From: Chryseobacterium rhizosphaerae
Lineage (GTDB): Bacteria; Bacteroidota; Bacteroidia; Flavobacteriales; Weeksellaceae
Reading direction: 5' to 3'
DNA: 64,000 nucleotides
Assembly (NCBI RefSeq): GCF_003385455.1
Contig: NZ_QNUF01000023.1
Coordinates: 1-64,000, forward strand
Part shown: piece by piece, positions 35,105 to 43,446 of the stretch
How the letters are laid out: every line of letters begins with the position of its first letter
Position numbering within the stretch: position 1 is the stretch's first letter
Program-made: the position numbers and the translations under genes
The notes under the pieces: model-generated
What the model saw: only the letters and a program-made list of their open reading frames with translations
What the model was told of the DNA's origin: nothing
Database searches by the model: none

Positions 35105-35476
35105 ATGCAAAAAAATATGCTTATACTTATTGCAGGTCCCTACCGTAGCGGGACAAATGATGATCCGGAATTGATTCAGCAGAACCTTCATAACCTTGAA
35201 GCTGCAGCACTCCCTATTTTCAGAAAAGGACATATCCCCATCATTGGAGAATGGATCGCATTACCATTAATCAATCTTGCGGGCTCTACTCAGATGGGCG
35301 ATGAAGCATGGCAGGAAATACAATATCCGGCGGCTCACCGTATTTTAGAAAAATGTGATGCGGTACTCCGGATACATGGAATTTCTAAAGGAGCTGATGA
35401 AGATGTGAGAATTGCCAAAGAAAAAGGCCTTAAAATTTATTATAACATAGAAGATATACCCGATGCAAAATCCTAA
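35105..35476 (+). CDS. DUF4406-like / nucleoside deoxyribosyltransferase-fold protein
   Basis: A 123-residue protein: ILIAGPYRSG at the start and SKGADEDVRIAKEKGLKIYY near the end, the pattern of DUF4406 proteins related to nucleoside 2-deoxyribosyltransferases. The reaction is not known. Its end overlaps the Nudix gene start by 14 bases, so the two are translationally coupled and may act on related nucleotide substrates. Confidence 0.8.
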   Translation: MQKNMLILIAGPYRSGTNDDPELIQQNLHNLEAAALPIFRKGHIPIIGEWIALPLINLAGSTQMGDEAWQEIQYPAAHRILEKCDAVLRIHGISKGADEDVRIAKEKGLKIYYNIEDIPDAKS

Positions 35477-36044
35477 TATTACTATTCTAAAAACGGAAAT
35501 CCTATCAGATAACTGGTACACTTTAAATAAAGTGACTTATACCATTTTAAAAAAAGATGGAACTATAGAAACCCAGAGCAGAGAAGCTTACGACCGAGGA
35601 AATGGAGCCGTCATTCTGCTTTACGATACATCTTCCCATACTGTTATTCTGACAAGACAATTTCGTTTACCTACCTATATCAACGGAAATTCAACAGGAA
35701 TGCTTATTGAAGCCTGTGCCGGTCTGTTGGATAATGACAATCCCGAAGACTGTATCAAAAGGGAGACGGAAGAGGAAACAGGATATAAAATTTCTAAAGT
35801 TGAAAAGGTATTTCAAGCTTATATGTCTCCCGGTTCTGTAACAGAAATTCTTTATTTCTTCATTGCTGAATATTCTAATGAAATGAAAATTGCTGATGGC
35901 GGAGGTCTTGAAGAAGAGGGAGAAAACATTGAAGTATTGGAATTACCATTTGAAAAAGCTCTCCAAATGGTAGACTCAGGAGAAATCAATGATGCTAAAA
36001 CGATTATGCTGCTCCAGCATTTACGGATTAAAAGTATTTTATAA
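35463..36044 (+). CDS. Nudix hydrolase, NudK-like (GDP-mannose pyrophosphatase type)
   Basis: A 193-residue Nudix enzyme. The Nudix box reads AGLLDNDNPEDCIKRETEEETGY: the catalytic RE..EE is intact while the first Glu of the consensus is Asn. Other NudK-like segments follow (AYMSPGSVTEILYFFIAEY, GEINDAKTIMLLQHL). E. coli NudK cleaves GDP-mannose and other nucleotide sugars; substrates here are inferred. Overlaps the preceding gene by 14 bases. Confidence 0.88.
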   Translation: MQNPNITILKTEILSDNWYTLNKVTYTILKKDGTIETQSREAYDRGNGAVILLYDTSSHTVILTRQFRLPTYINGNSTGMLIEACAGLLDNDNPEDCIKRETEEETGYKISKVEKVFQAYMSPGSVTEILYFFIAEYSNEMKIADGGGLEEEGENIEVLELPFEKALQMVDSGEINDAKTIMLLQHLRIKSIL

Positions 36045-36099
36045 CAAAAATTACCTATACCATTTGTAATCTATAACTAATCAATTTTTAAAACAAACC

Positions 36100-36477
36100 A
36101 TGGACAACTTTAGTATTATTGAGCATGTAACCCTTGCTATTAACCCCCAATTTAAGGACTGGGTTCTTTTCAAAAATGGTACCTATATCATCTTTGATGA
36201 CATTGCCAATGTAGGTAATGTAAAGGATGAAGCGATAAAGCTGATGAAAGAATACGGACCTGTATTTGGAGGCACACCCGCAGGAGATTTCAATACCATT
36301 TATCTTACTGAAACCGAGGGTTGGCTTGTTGCAGGACACGGCTATGGAATGTATACCTACGTACACCCTTCAGAACTTGAGAATGATACACCCAACGATC
36401 TGGAGATCGGGCTGTTTGGGAGATCAAAAAGAAATCTGGATGGGATGGATCCTGAAATCATCCATGTGAATAAATAG
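36100..36477 (+). CDS. Uncharacterised soluble protein
   Basis: A 125-residue protein with a mixed alpha/beta look, no signal peptide and no motif I recognise. Segments such as GWLVAGHGYGMYTYVHPSE are distinctive. It lies 55 bases after the Nudix gene in the same direction and is followed by a 100-base gap. An opposite-strand ORF covers part of it but looks like a shadow. Confidence 0.65.
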   Translation: MDNFSIIEHVTLAINPQFKDWVLFKNGTYIIFDDIANVGNVKDEAIKLMKEYGPVFGGTPAGDFNTIYLTETEGWLVAGHGYGMYTYVHPSELENDTPNDLEIGLFGRSKRNLDGMDPEIIHVNK

Positions 36478-36581
36478 CATATAAGTTTGTTATGGTTCAG
36501 GTAAATGGCTATACTTTGAGATTTTAACAGATACTTGTTCTGACCATTTTCTATAATAATCTGCACAATGATCAACTATTG

Positions 36582-37277
36582 ATGACAAAGACGTTACGAA
36601 TAAACATTCTTAAAATTCTGGCTCTATTTTCAGTACTTCTTTTCAGTATTCTCATGCTGAAAGTAATTTCTCAGTACACCAGTTTTGAAAAAAATGTGGG
36701 TTTCCTTATGGTTAAACAGCAGGTAGTTGGAAACCCATATTGGCTCACTTTTTTTTATATTCATATCTTTTCCATTACACTTTGTCTTTTGGCTGGCTTA
36801 ACGCAGTTTTCCAACCGCTTCCTGGCTGAGAACAGAAAACTCCACAAAATCATCGGTAAGATATATGTTTACAGTATCCTTATCATCAATGTTCCTGCCT
36901 GTTTTGTCCTGGGTCTGTTCTCTAACGGAGGTTTAATCGGGATTACAGGATTTTTGCTGCAGGATATTCTTTGGGCTTATTTTACCATAGCAGCGGTTAT
37001 CTCCATCAAAAAAGGAAAGATAATCAGCCACCAAAACTATATGATTTTAAGTTATGCCGTTACTACCACGGCTCTTACTTTCAGAATCATCAAAAACCTT
37101 TTTTATAATGAAGAATATCATAATTATGAGCTTTTTTATGGTATCAATGTATGGCTGGCTCTATTTATCAATTTATTTATCGCCTACTTAGTTTTCAGAA
37201 AAAAAAAGTCTTTATCGGCCAAGGTTAAGATTTATAAGGAAAATAATGAAGGTAATGAACAGGATCACAAGAAATGA
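36582..37277 (+). CDS. DUF2306-like membrane protein
   Basis: About 231 residues with six or seven hydrophobic segments (for example ILALFSVLLFSILMLKVI, IHIFSITLCLLAGLTQF) and the motif RKLHKIIGKIYVYSIL with paired His, typical of DUF2306 membrane proteins. The His residues suggest metal or heme binding, which is unproven. I chose ATG 36582; a TTG codon is directly before it. Its 3-prime end overlaps a small convergent gene by 66 bases. Confidence 0.8.
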   Translation: MTKTLRINILKILALFSVLLFSILMLKVISQYTSFEKNVGFLMVKQQVVGNPYWLTFFYIHIFSITLCLLAGLTQFSNRFLAENRKLHKIIGKIYVYSILIINVPACFVLGLFSNGGLIGITGFLLQDILWAYFTIAAVISIKKGKIISHQNYMILSYAVTTTALTFRIIKNLFYNEEYHNYELFYGINVWLALFINLFIAYLVFRKKKSLSAKVKIYKENNEGNEQDHKK

Positions 37278-37421
37278 ACTGACAAATACCAAAATATTTA
37301 AAGAAGAAGCATATTTACTTTTTTGAGTCCATCTTTTAAAAAGGCGCATCACCAGATAAGAAATTCCTGCAAATAATATAAGGGTAAGGATAAGAAAAAA
37401 ATAGGGCAATGTCCAGCTCAT
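37212..37421 (-). CDS. Small two-helix membrane protein (possible)
   Basis: About 69 residues if started at the inner ATG (37421), with two clear hydrophobic helices (PYFFLILTLILFAGISYLV and ILVFVSSFLVILFITFIIFL) separated by a basic loop. That membrane pattern is unlikely in a random shadow ORF, and most of it lies in otherwise empty sequence. It overlaps the end of the DUF2306-like gene tail to tail. No function can be given. Confidence 0.5.
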   Translation of the reverse strand: MSWTLPYFFLILTLILFAGISYLVMRLFKRWTQKSKYASSLNILVFVSSFLVILFITFIIFLINLNLGR

Positions 37422-37514
37422 GTAATTATTTAATTGATGTAAAACTATTATTTTAAAATTAAAAAACAAGATCTATCTGTAAATAATATCATAGATGTTA
37501 AAAAAAAGGAAATT

Positions 37515-37910
37515 ATGGAAATAAAAAACATAGATCATCTCGTATTAACCGTTGCAGACATTGATAAAACGGTTGAGTTCTACACCCAGATTATGGGATT
37601 TGAAGTGGTAACCTTTGGGGACAACAGAAAAGCCCTGGCCTTTGGGAATCAAAAGATTAATCTGCATCAAAAAGGAAAAGAATTTGAGCCTAAGGCGGAG
37701 CATCCTACCTGTGGATCTGCAGATCTTTGCTTCATTGCCAGAACAGATATTTTTGAAGTTCTTGAAGAACTTAAACAAAAAGGGATACCCATTATTGAAG
37801 GTATTGTAGACAGAACCGGGGCTATGGGAAAAATCCAATCTGCTTATTTCCGTGATCCGGATCATAACCTCATCGAGGTGAGTACTTATAACGATCCGGA
37901 TTTCAAATAA
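37515..37910 (+). CDS. VOC (glyoxalase/bleomycin-resistance) family protein
   Basis: A 131-residue metal-binding VOC protein: IKNIDHLVLTVADIDKTVEFY with the first metal His, RKALAFGNQKINLHQKG, DLCFIA and YFRDPDHNLIEVSTY with the last His/Glu. It has two beta-alpha-beta-beta-beta units in one chain, as in small dioxygenases and lyases. The substrate is unknown. Single gene, upstream of the polyketide leader region. Confidence 0.9.
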   Translation: MEIKNIDHLVLTVADIDKTVEFYTQIMGFEVVTFGDNRKALAFGNQKINLHQKGKEFEPKAEHPTCGSADLCFIARTDIFEVLEELKQKGIPIIEGIVDRTGAMGKIQSAYFRDPDHNLIEVSTYNDPDFK

Positions 37911-38127
37911 CCACAAACATATTATTATAGTAAAATATGAAGCAGAATGTACTCAATTCATCCTGTTTCAACATTATACATTCTGTATTTATAAAGAAAA
38001 ATATACTTAAAAACGGTGGTATTTTTAAAAAAAATAAACACAAATAAGGTCATAACTTAAATAAAAGTCAATGCAATAAAACATTCATTTATTTAATTAA
38101 TATTTCACTATAAAGTTACTTATTTTC

Positions 38128-38158
38128 TTTGTCAGTTGTTTTTAGTATAGTATATTTG
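38128..38158 (+). promoter_or_regulatory. Consensus Bacteroidota promoter before the polyketide cluster
   Basis: TTTG at 38128-38131, exactly 19 bases, then TATATTTG at 38151-38158. This is a perfect fit to the TTTG-N19-TAnnTTTG consensus of the primary sigma factor in this phylum. Transcription should start near 38165, about 360 bases before the acyl carrier protein gene. The spacer contains TAGTATAG, related to the palindromes at 38446-38490. Confidence 0.75.
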
Positions 38159-38178
38159 TCAAACAAAACCAACAAATA

Positions 38179-38268
38179 ATGAAATACGAAAAAAACATTT
38201 CCCCCTATCTGATTCCCAAACAGATGGATTCTATCCACTCCTACACGGACATTAACATTTTAAAATAG
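38179..38268 (+). CDS. Short leader ORF (29 codons) upstream of the polyketide cluster
   Basis: An ATG 21 bases after the -7 box, in an A-rich ribosome-binding context, opens 29 codons: MKYEKNISPYL, then IPKQMDSIHSY and TDINILK, stop TAG. It is hydrophilic and not a signal peptide. It may be a regulatory leader peptide, a small signalling peptide or the remnant of a lost gene. It resembles nothing I know. Between it and the first cluster gene (38269-38523) I see only A/T-rich sequence and the palindromes at 38446-38490. Confidence 0.4.
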   Translation: MKYEKNISPYLIPKQMDSIHSYTDINILK

Positions 38269-38445
38269 TTTTAGTCTGTAATTATCCTTTTATTCTTATC
38301 AGAAAATACATATATGACAGGTGTGAGGATAGTATGTTTTCATCAAACAATACATCAGCCTCTCCCCTCTTTTATCATCATATTATAAATATTTGGATGA
38401 CCATAAAAAGGTAAATACGGCCAAACTTATAATTGTACCCTCAGC

Positions 38446-38490
38446 ATTAGTATAACCCTTATACTAATCAGTTGCTTTTATACTATAGTA
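38446..38490. promoter_or_regulatory. Two palindromes upstream of the acyl carrier protein gene
   Basis: ATTAGTATAA, CCC, TTATACTAAT (38446-38468) is a perfect 10-bp dyad, and TACTATAGTA (38481-38490) is a perfect palindrome sharing the TAGTATA/TATACTA core. The same core is in the promoter spacer about 300 bases upstream. They look like operator sites for one regulator, or small RNA hairpins in the leader. The last palindrome is 33 bases before the ACP start codon. Confidence 0.5.
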
Positions 38491-38523
38491 AAGCGCTCAT
38501 TATAATAAATTAAAATATAAATT

Positions 38524-38772
38524 ATGGAAAAACAAGAAAAATTATTCGAAAAAGTGTACGAGATTTTAGGTGATATTACGGAGTGTAATCCAAAGGAGAT
38601 TCAGCCGGATACCAACCTGTTACACGATATGGGAATGACCTCTCTCATGGGGCTGGAAGTTTTGGTAGAACTGGAAAGAAATTTTCAGGTCAGCCTTGAT
38701 GAAGAGCTTTTAGCTAATATGACGACCCCAAAAGATATTGTTAAAGTTTTGGAAGAAGAACTAGCAAGCTAA
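38524..38772 (+). CDS. Acyl carrier protein of the polyketide cluster
   Basis: An 82-residue ACP. Ser40 in HDMGMTSLMGLEVLVELE is the phosphopantetheine attachment site (usual motif DSL, here TSL). It carries the growing chain between ketosynthase, ketoreductase and dehydratase. It is first in the cluster. The divergent motif suggests a dedicated ACP rather than the fatty-acid one. A phosphopantetheinyl transferase is not in the window and must be supplied elsewhere. Confidence 0.92.
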   Translation: MEKQEKLFEKVYEILGDITECNPKEIQPDTNLLHDMGMTSLMGLEVLVELERNFQVSLDEELLANMTTPKDIVKVLEEELAS

Positions 38773-38870
38773 AATCTTGACTATTCATTCATATTTTGTT
38801 CAAAAAATGAACAGGTAGGGAATGAGACAAATTATCAAAATCAACTTATTGTAACAAACCAACACAAAAC

Positions 38871-40358
38871 ATGATTGACAATATTAATGTCGATGATTTG
38901 GTGATTGGAGCCGGTCTCTGTGGGTTAATGTATGGCTTAACAGCTGCCACAGAGGGACGCTCTGTCGTCATTAGCGAAGCACATCATAAAGTAGGCGGAT
39001 ATGCTACCAATTTTTACAGAAACAAGAGAAAATTCATTTTTGACTGTAGTCAGCATAAAGTAAGCGGACTCAGAGAACATGTAGGAAACCTCTGGAATAC
39101 TCTGAAAAGGTTGGAACTCCATTCTTTACTGGAAGAGTTTCATCTGCATGAAGAAATCGGAACCGTCGTTTATAGAGGCAACTTTATCAGAATTCCCTCG
39201 GAACCGAACGAAATTAAAGAGACTCTGAGAATGTACTTTCCGGATGAAACCACCGGAATAGAACAGCTATTTAAGGATATAGAAACCCATGGATATCAGC
39301 ATTATATGTTTTTCAGAAGACTGATGAATGAGTATACCATCAACAAAGATATCTTAAGAGAAAGCAGAGGCCTCTCCAAAATTACAGCACGGGAATATTT
39401 TGAAACAATATTTAAAGGAAATGATATCATTGAAGTACTCAGCCCTATCGCCATCTATTCGGGGTCTATTTCCAATGAAGTGAATGCTTTTTATTTTCTT
39501 CATTGCCTGTATGCTATGTTTTATGGAGGCCAGGCTTATGTAAAAGGAACAGGACAACACCTCTCGAATGTATTACTCAAAGAATTTATCAATCGCGGGG
39601 GGATCCTGTTAAAAAAGAATCCGGTCTATGAGATGGAAGACCATGATGAACATATGCTCGTCAAAACCCGAAAAAATATGATCAGGGCCAAGAATGTAAT
39701 TGCAACCTGTCCTCCGGAAGATGTACTGAAAATGCTGAAGAAACAGGAATATACAGACCGTTTCCAAAGCGTTATTAATAATTTTGAGGTCGGATGGGGA
39801 CACTTTTGCGTATACATTGTAATCTCAGTTCCTCCGGAAGAAATCGGCATATTTTCTCCCGAATATCTTTTGGTTTCAGACTCAGGAGACAACTTTACGA
39901 AGGAAGACTTTGAAAACGACAGATATTATGATCTTTTTACCCTGAGTATAAGCAATTATCATAGATTTGATCCTGCCGGCGGCTATGTCATCCAGCTTGT
40001 CATGCTGGATCATGGAGACAGATGGTTTCATCTTTCTGAGGAAGAATATACTGCCCGAAAACAAAAAATTCAGGATAAGTTTATAAAAAGAGCCCTTAAG
40101 ACATTTCCAAAACTTGAAGGAAAACTGATCTATACAGAATCATCAACACCAAAAACAAATTACAAATTTACTCTTGCCACCAAAGGTTCTGCTTTTGCCT
40201 ATAAGATGCTCCCCAGAACCAACTTAAGCCTGCTTAGTGACTTTCCCAATGACAAAATTAAATTAGTCAGTACCTGGGCTGGAGGTCCGGGTTATGAGAC
40301 TGCAATGTGTTTTGGCTTTACGCAAGGTAAATTATTGAGTAAAAACACAAAAATATGA
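38871..40358 (+). CDS. FAD-dependent oxidoreductase, CrtI/CrtISO-like
   Basis: A 495-residue flavoprotein. The dinucleotide-binding motif VIGAGLCGLMYGLTAATEG is at about residue 11-30, with SEAHHKVGGYATNF next, and the C-terminal FAD segment STWAGGPGYETAMCFGFTQGKLL. This layout is that of phytoene desaturase/carotene isomerase-type enzymes, which add or isomerise double bonds in long conjugated chains. No carotenoid genes are near. Here it may desaturate or isomerise the polyketide chain. Its stop overlaps the next start by four bases (ATGA), so it is coupled to the diiron oxygenase. Confidence 0.85.
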   Translation: MIDNINVDDLVIGAGLCGLMYGLTAATEGRSVVISEAHHKVGGYATNFYRNKRKFIFDCSQHKVSGLREHVGNLWNTLKRLELHSLLEEFHLHEEIGTVVYRGNFIRIPSEPNEIKETLRMYFPDETTGIEQLFKDIETHGYQHYMFFRRLMNEYTINKDILRESRGLSKITAREYFETIFKGNDIIEVLSPIAIYSGSISNEVNAFYFLHCLYAMFYGGQAYVKGTGQHLSNVLLKEFINRGGILLKKNPVYEMEDHDEHMLVKTRKNMIRAKNVIATCPPEDVLKMLKKQEYTDRFQSVINNFEVGWGHFCVYIVISVPPEEIGIFSPEYLLVSDSGDNFTKEDFENDRYYDLFTLSISNYHRFDPAGGYVIQLVMLDHGDRWFHLSEEEYTARKQKIQDKFIKRALKTFPKLEGKLIYTESSTPKTNYKFTLATKGSAFAYKMLPRTNLSLLSDFPNDKIKLVSTWAGGPGYETAMCFGFTQGKLLSKNTKI

Positions 40359-41371
40359 ATCCGTTAAAGAAAAAAACACTCAGCCCAAGATTTTCAGATC
40401 TGCTGGAGAAGCTTAATAAAGCATCTGAAAAAAAGCAAATGAGCCTGCTTCTGGATCACCCCTGGGATGAACCCATAGATAATGTATGGCTCAAGAAGAG
40501 AGAAAATATTTCCATCTATGGAACTCCGTATTATGATCTTGCATCAGAGGAAGAAAGAAGGCTTCTGTCTGTATATGAAACCGGAGCCTGGTGGTATACG
40601 TTTATTGTATTTGAAAACCTGGTCTCGGAATATTATATGAAAATTGTAAATCATGGTTCTCTGAAAAGATTTCCGGAGGTGGTAAAATATATACATCATT
40701 TCTGCAAAGAAGAAATCGTACATGCCATGGTATTCCGAAAAGCAATGAATTATTTTAATATTGCCCCCTTCCCTGTTCCTTTAAACTTACGGGAAATATA
40801 CAGCCATAATGCCTCCATGTCTGAATTTCCGCTTAAAGCCATCTACCTTACTATTTTAATAGAATGGCTGGCAGAAAACAATGCCATGGAAGACTGTAAC
40901 AGCAAAGAAATTTCCAAACTTTCCCGGGCAGTAGCGGTAGAACACCATAAAGAGGAAGCGAGACATATAGAATGGGGAAAAAATATGATCCGGGAATTTA
41001 TAGATGTTGTTCCTGATTTTTTAAATGAAGCCAGGGAGATTACAGCTCCCATGCTAAGAAGTATGCTCGACATGTCCATATCCAGTATAATGGTATATGC
41101 CAGAGTTGGTTTTAAAGATAAAGCCTTTAAAAACTATAAAGAGCTTATCCCAACTGTTCTGAATACTGAAAACAGAAAAAAAATCAATTCAAAGATTATG
41201 GCCCCTATGATGAGGTATTTCGTAGAAATAGGAATCTGTACCCATGAGAATATAGAAGTATGGAAAGCAAATGGTTTTGAAAAAGATGTTGAAGATGCTG
41301 TCGAGTATTTTAAAAAGAAATCCACTAATGAAGGTGATATAGACAATGTCATGGATAAAGATTATGATTAA
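40355..41371 (+). CDS. AurF-like diiron oxygenase
   Basis: A 338-residue helical protein with the ligand pattern of the p-aminobenzoate N-oxygenase (AurF) family: E120-x2-H123 in KEEIVHAMVFRKAM, and H197-x3-E201-x2-H204 in VEHHKEEARHIEWG, with further Glu candidates at 87 and about 170-174. Family members oxidise arylamines to nitro groups, and some oxidise other amines or aliphatic carbons. No arylamine gene is nearby, so the substrate here is open. It overlaps the FAD oxidoreductase gene by four bases, which suggests the two act together. Confidence 0.85.
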   Translation: MNPLKKKTLSPRFSDLLEKLNKASEKKQMSLLLDHPWDEPIDNVWLKKRENISIYGTPYYDLASEEERRLLSVYETGAWWYTFIVFENLVSEYYMKIVNHGSLKRFPEVVKYIHHFCKEEIVHAMVFRKAMNYFNIAPFPVPLNLREIYSHNASMSEFPLKAIYLTILIEWLAENNAMEDCNSKEISKLSRAVAVEHHKEEARHIEWGKNMIREFIDVVPDFLNEAREITAPMLRSMLDMSISSIMVYARVGFKDKAFKNYKELIPTVLNTENRKKINSKIMAPMMRYFVEIGICTHENIEVWKANGFEKDVEDAVEYFKKKSTNEGDIDNVMDKDYD

Positions 41372-41428
41372 ATATCAGTCTTTCACAAAACTATTCTAAC
41401 ACTTATTAATTAATATTAAATTTTTGGT

Positions 41429-42184
41429 ATGCATATTAACTTAGATGGCAGACATTTCCTGGTGACCGGTGGTGGACGGGGAATTGGAAAAGCTATTGTT
41501 CAGCAATTACTTTTTTCAGGAGCATCCGTTTCATTTACCTATAATCAAGGCCGGGAAATTGCAGAAAAATACTTACAGGAACTTTCTGTTGAGTTTCCTG
41601 ATAAGATCGCATTATACCATGCTGATATCCAAGATGAGGAACAGTCAAAATTATTAATAGAAACTATTGAAAAATCCTCATTAGGACCTTTATATGGGCT
41701 CATCAATAATGCAGGAATTACTGCAGATGCCCCATTTTTCAGCATGACCCATGCTATGTGGAGAGACGTGATCAATACCAACTTAAATGGAACTTATTTT
41801 CTTTCCAAAGCGGTTATAAAATCATTTATCCGAAAGAAAAATTCAAAAATAATCAATATTTCATCTGTTTCCGGTGTGCGTGGTGCTGTAGGACAGGCCA
41901 ATTATGGTGCATCCAAAGCAGCCATTATCTCACTCACCAAAACACTCGCCTTAGAATTTGCCAAGTTTAATATGCAGGTGAATGCAGTGGCTCCCGGATT
42001 TATAGATACTGAAATGGTTGCCCAAATGAATGAACAGGATAAGAAAAAAATAGACCAGATGATCCCCATGAAAAGAATGGGAATGCCACAGGAAGTTGCC
42101 GACATGGTCACTTTTCTCTGTTCTGAAAAAAGCAATTATGTGACCGGTCAGACATTCGTTATTGATGGTGGATTAACCTTATAA
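41429..42184 (+). CDS. 3-oxoacyl-ACP reductase, FabG-like SDR
   Basis: A 251-residue classical [11 protein letters not shown] (residues 13-20, cofactor loop), NNAG near 93, ISSVSG (catalytic Ser about 146), Y159-x3-K163 in NYGASKAAI, and the C-terminal [11 protein letters not shown] typical of FabG. It should reduce beta-keto groups on the ACP-bound chain with NADPH. It is a ketoreductase of the cluster, 17 bases before the ketosynthase gene. Confidence 0.92.
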   Translation: MHINLDGRHFLVTGGGRGIGKAIVQQLLFSGASVSFTYNQGREIAEKYLQELSVEFPDKIALYHADIQDEEQSKLLIETIEKSSLGPLYGLINNAGITADAPFFSMTHAMWRDVINTNLNGTYFLSKAVIKSFIRKKNSKIINISSVSGVRGAVGQANYGASKAAIISLTKTLALEFAKFNMQVNAVAPGFIDTEMVAQMNEQDKKKIDQMIPMKRMGMPQEVADMVTFLCSEKSNYVTGQTFVIDGGLTL

Positions 42185-42201
42185 ATAAACACAAAACCAA
42201 T

Positions 42202-43446
42202 ATGAAAAGAGTTGTTATTACAGGAATGGGAGTCGTAAGCCCGCTAGCTTGTGAGAAAGATGATTTCTGGAAAAAAATACTCAATGGAGATACCGGAGTC
42301 AGTGATCTTACCAAACTGGATTCCTCAAATTATAAAGGGGTAACAAGAGCTGCAGAAGTGCATCTTGAAAAAGAATATCACAATATAAACGTCATTGAGC
42401 ATTTCCGCCCATATGGAAAAGCTGTTACTTATGCTGCCGCTGCTGTAGATATGGGATTAAAAGATGCAGGGCTGGAAAATAAGTTTACTCAAAAAAACAA
42501 CTATGGAATTATCCTGGGAACAACGAATGGCAATCAGGATATTGTAGAACGTATCGTTGACGAATGGGATCTTGGTATGGAGCATGAAGAGCTCAATCCT
42601 GAGGCCAATGAAACCCTGAATAGATTCAGACCTGTAGAGTTAAGTGCTGGTATTGCAAAATATTATCATCTGGGAGGTCCCAATATGGTTATCCCTACCG
42701 CCTGTGCAGCCGGGAATTACGCTATAGGAACAGCCTATTCTATGATTCAGGAAGGTAGATCTCCCCTTATTATTGCAGGAGGTGCAGATCCTTTTACAAG
42801 GTCATGTTATACTGTATTTTACCGGTTAGGTGCAATGTCAAAAAATGATTGCAAACCTTTCGATCAGGATAGAACAGGAATGATTGTAGGAGAAGGCGCT
42901 GCTGTTTTAATTCTTGAAGAATTGGAACATGCGTTGGCCAGAGGAGCAAGGATTTATGGAGAAATAAAGGGATATGGACTGGCTTGTGATGCATATGATC
43001 CCACAGCCCCGGATCCGGAAGGCTCAGGAGCTACATTATCCATGTCTAATGCTCTTGTTTCAGGTAATATTGACAGAAAAAACATCACCTATGTAAGTGC
43101 TCACGGAACCGGAACAAAAGCAAATGATGCTCATGAGATAAAAGCAATGAGTAATGTCTTTGGAGAAGGAATAAACACTTTATATGTGAATGGAATAAAA
43201 TCAATGCTGGGACATTGTATGGGGGCAGCAAGTGCTCTTGAGGCTGTAAGCTCAGTTTTATCATTATATCATCAGCAAATTCCGAAAAACAGAAACACAG
43301 AAAGAATTGACGAATCTTTTAATATCAACTTCCAGATACAGCCATCCAAGGAAATAGAACATCATGTAGAACACGTTCTAAGTAATTCTTTTGCCTTTGG
43401 CGGTAACATCTGTAGTGTAATATTCAGCAAATATGATACAAATTAA
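42202..43446 (+). CDS. Beta-ketoacyl-ACP synthase (KS-alpha, FabF-like)
   Basis: A 414-residue condensing enzyme with a full Cys-His-His set: C168 in IPTACAAGNYAIG, H301 in SAHGTGTKANDAHE and H338 in SMLGHCMGAASA. It begins KRVVITGMGVVSPLA, as FabF/type II KS enzymes do. It should catalyse decarboxylative chain extension. Its end overlaps the start of the next gene by 14 bases; tight coupling of KS with a second KS-like protein is the hallmark of type II polyketide KS/CLF heterodimers. Confidence 0.94.
   Translation: MKRVVITGMGVVSPLACEKDDFWKKILNGDTGVSDLTKLDSSNYKGVTRAAEVHLEKEYHNINVIEHFRPYGKAVTYAAAAVDMGLKDAGLENKFTQKNNYGIILGTTNGNQDIVERIVDEWDLGMEHEELNPEANETLNRFRPVELSAGIAKYYHLGGPNMVIPTACAAGNYAIGTAYSMIQEGRSPLIIAGGADPFTRSCYTVFYRLGAMSKNDCKPFDQDRTGMIVGEGAAVLILEELEHALARGARIYGEIKGYGLACDAYDPTAPDPEGSGATLSMSNALVSGNIDRKNITYVSAHGTGTKANDAHEIKAMSNVFGEGINTLYVNGIKSMLGHCMGAASALEAVSSVLSLYHQQIPKNRNTERIDESFNINFQIQPSKEIEHHVEHVLSNSFAFGGNICSVIFSKYDTN

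Noticed and set aside
38121-38523. Riboswitch or CRISPR-like array in the long leader
   Set aside because: No conserved riboswitch core that I know and no regularly spaced repeats of useful length; only short palindromes.
38871-40358. Carotenoid pathway gene
   Set aside because: The protein is CrtI-like, but no phytoene synthase, cyclase or hydroxylase is nearby; coupling to the diiron oxygenase gene ties it to the polyketide cluster.
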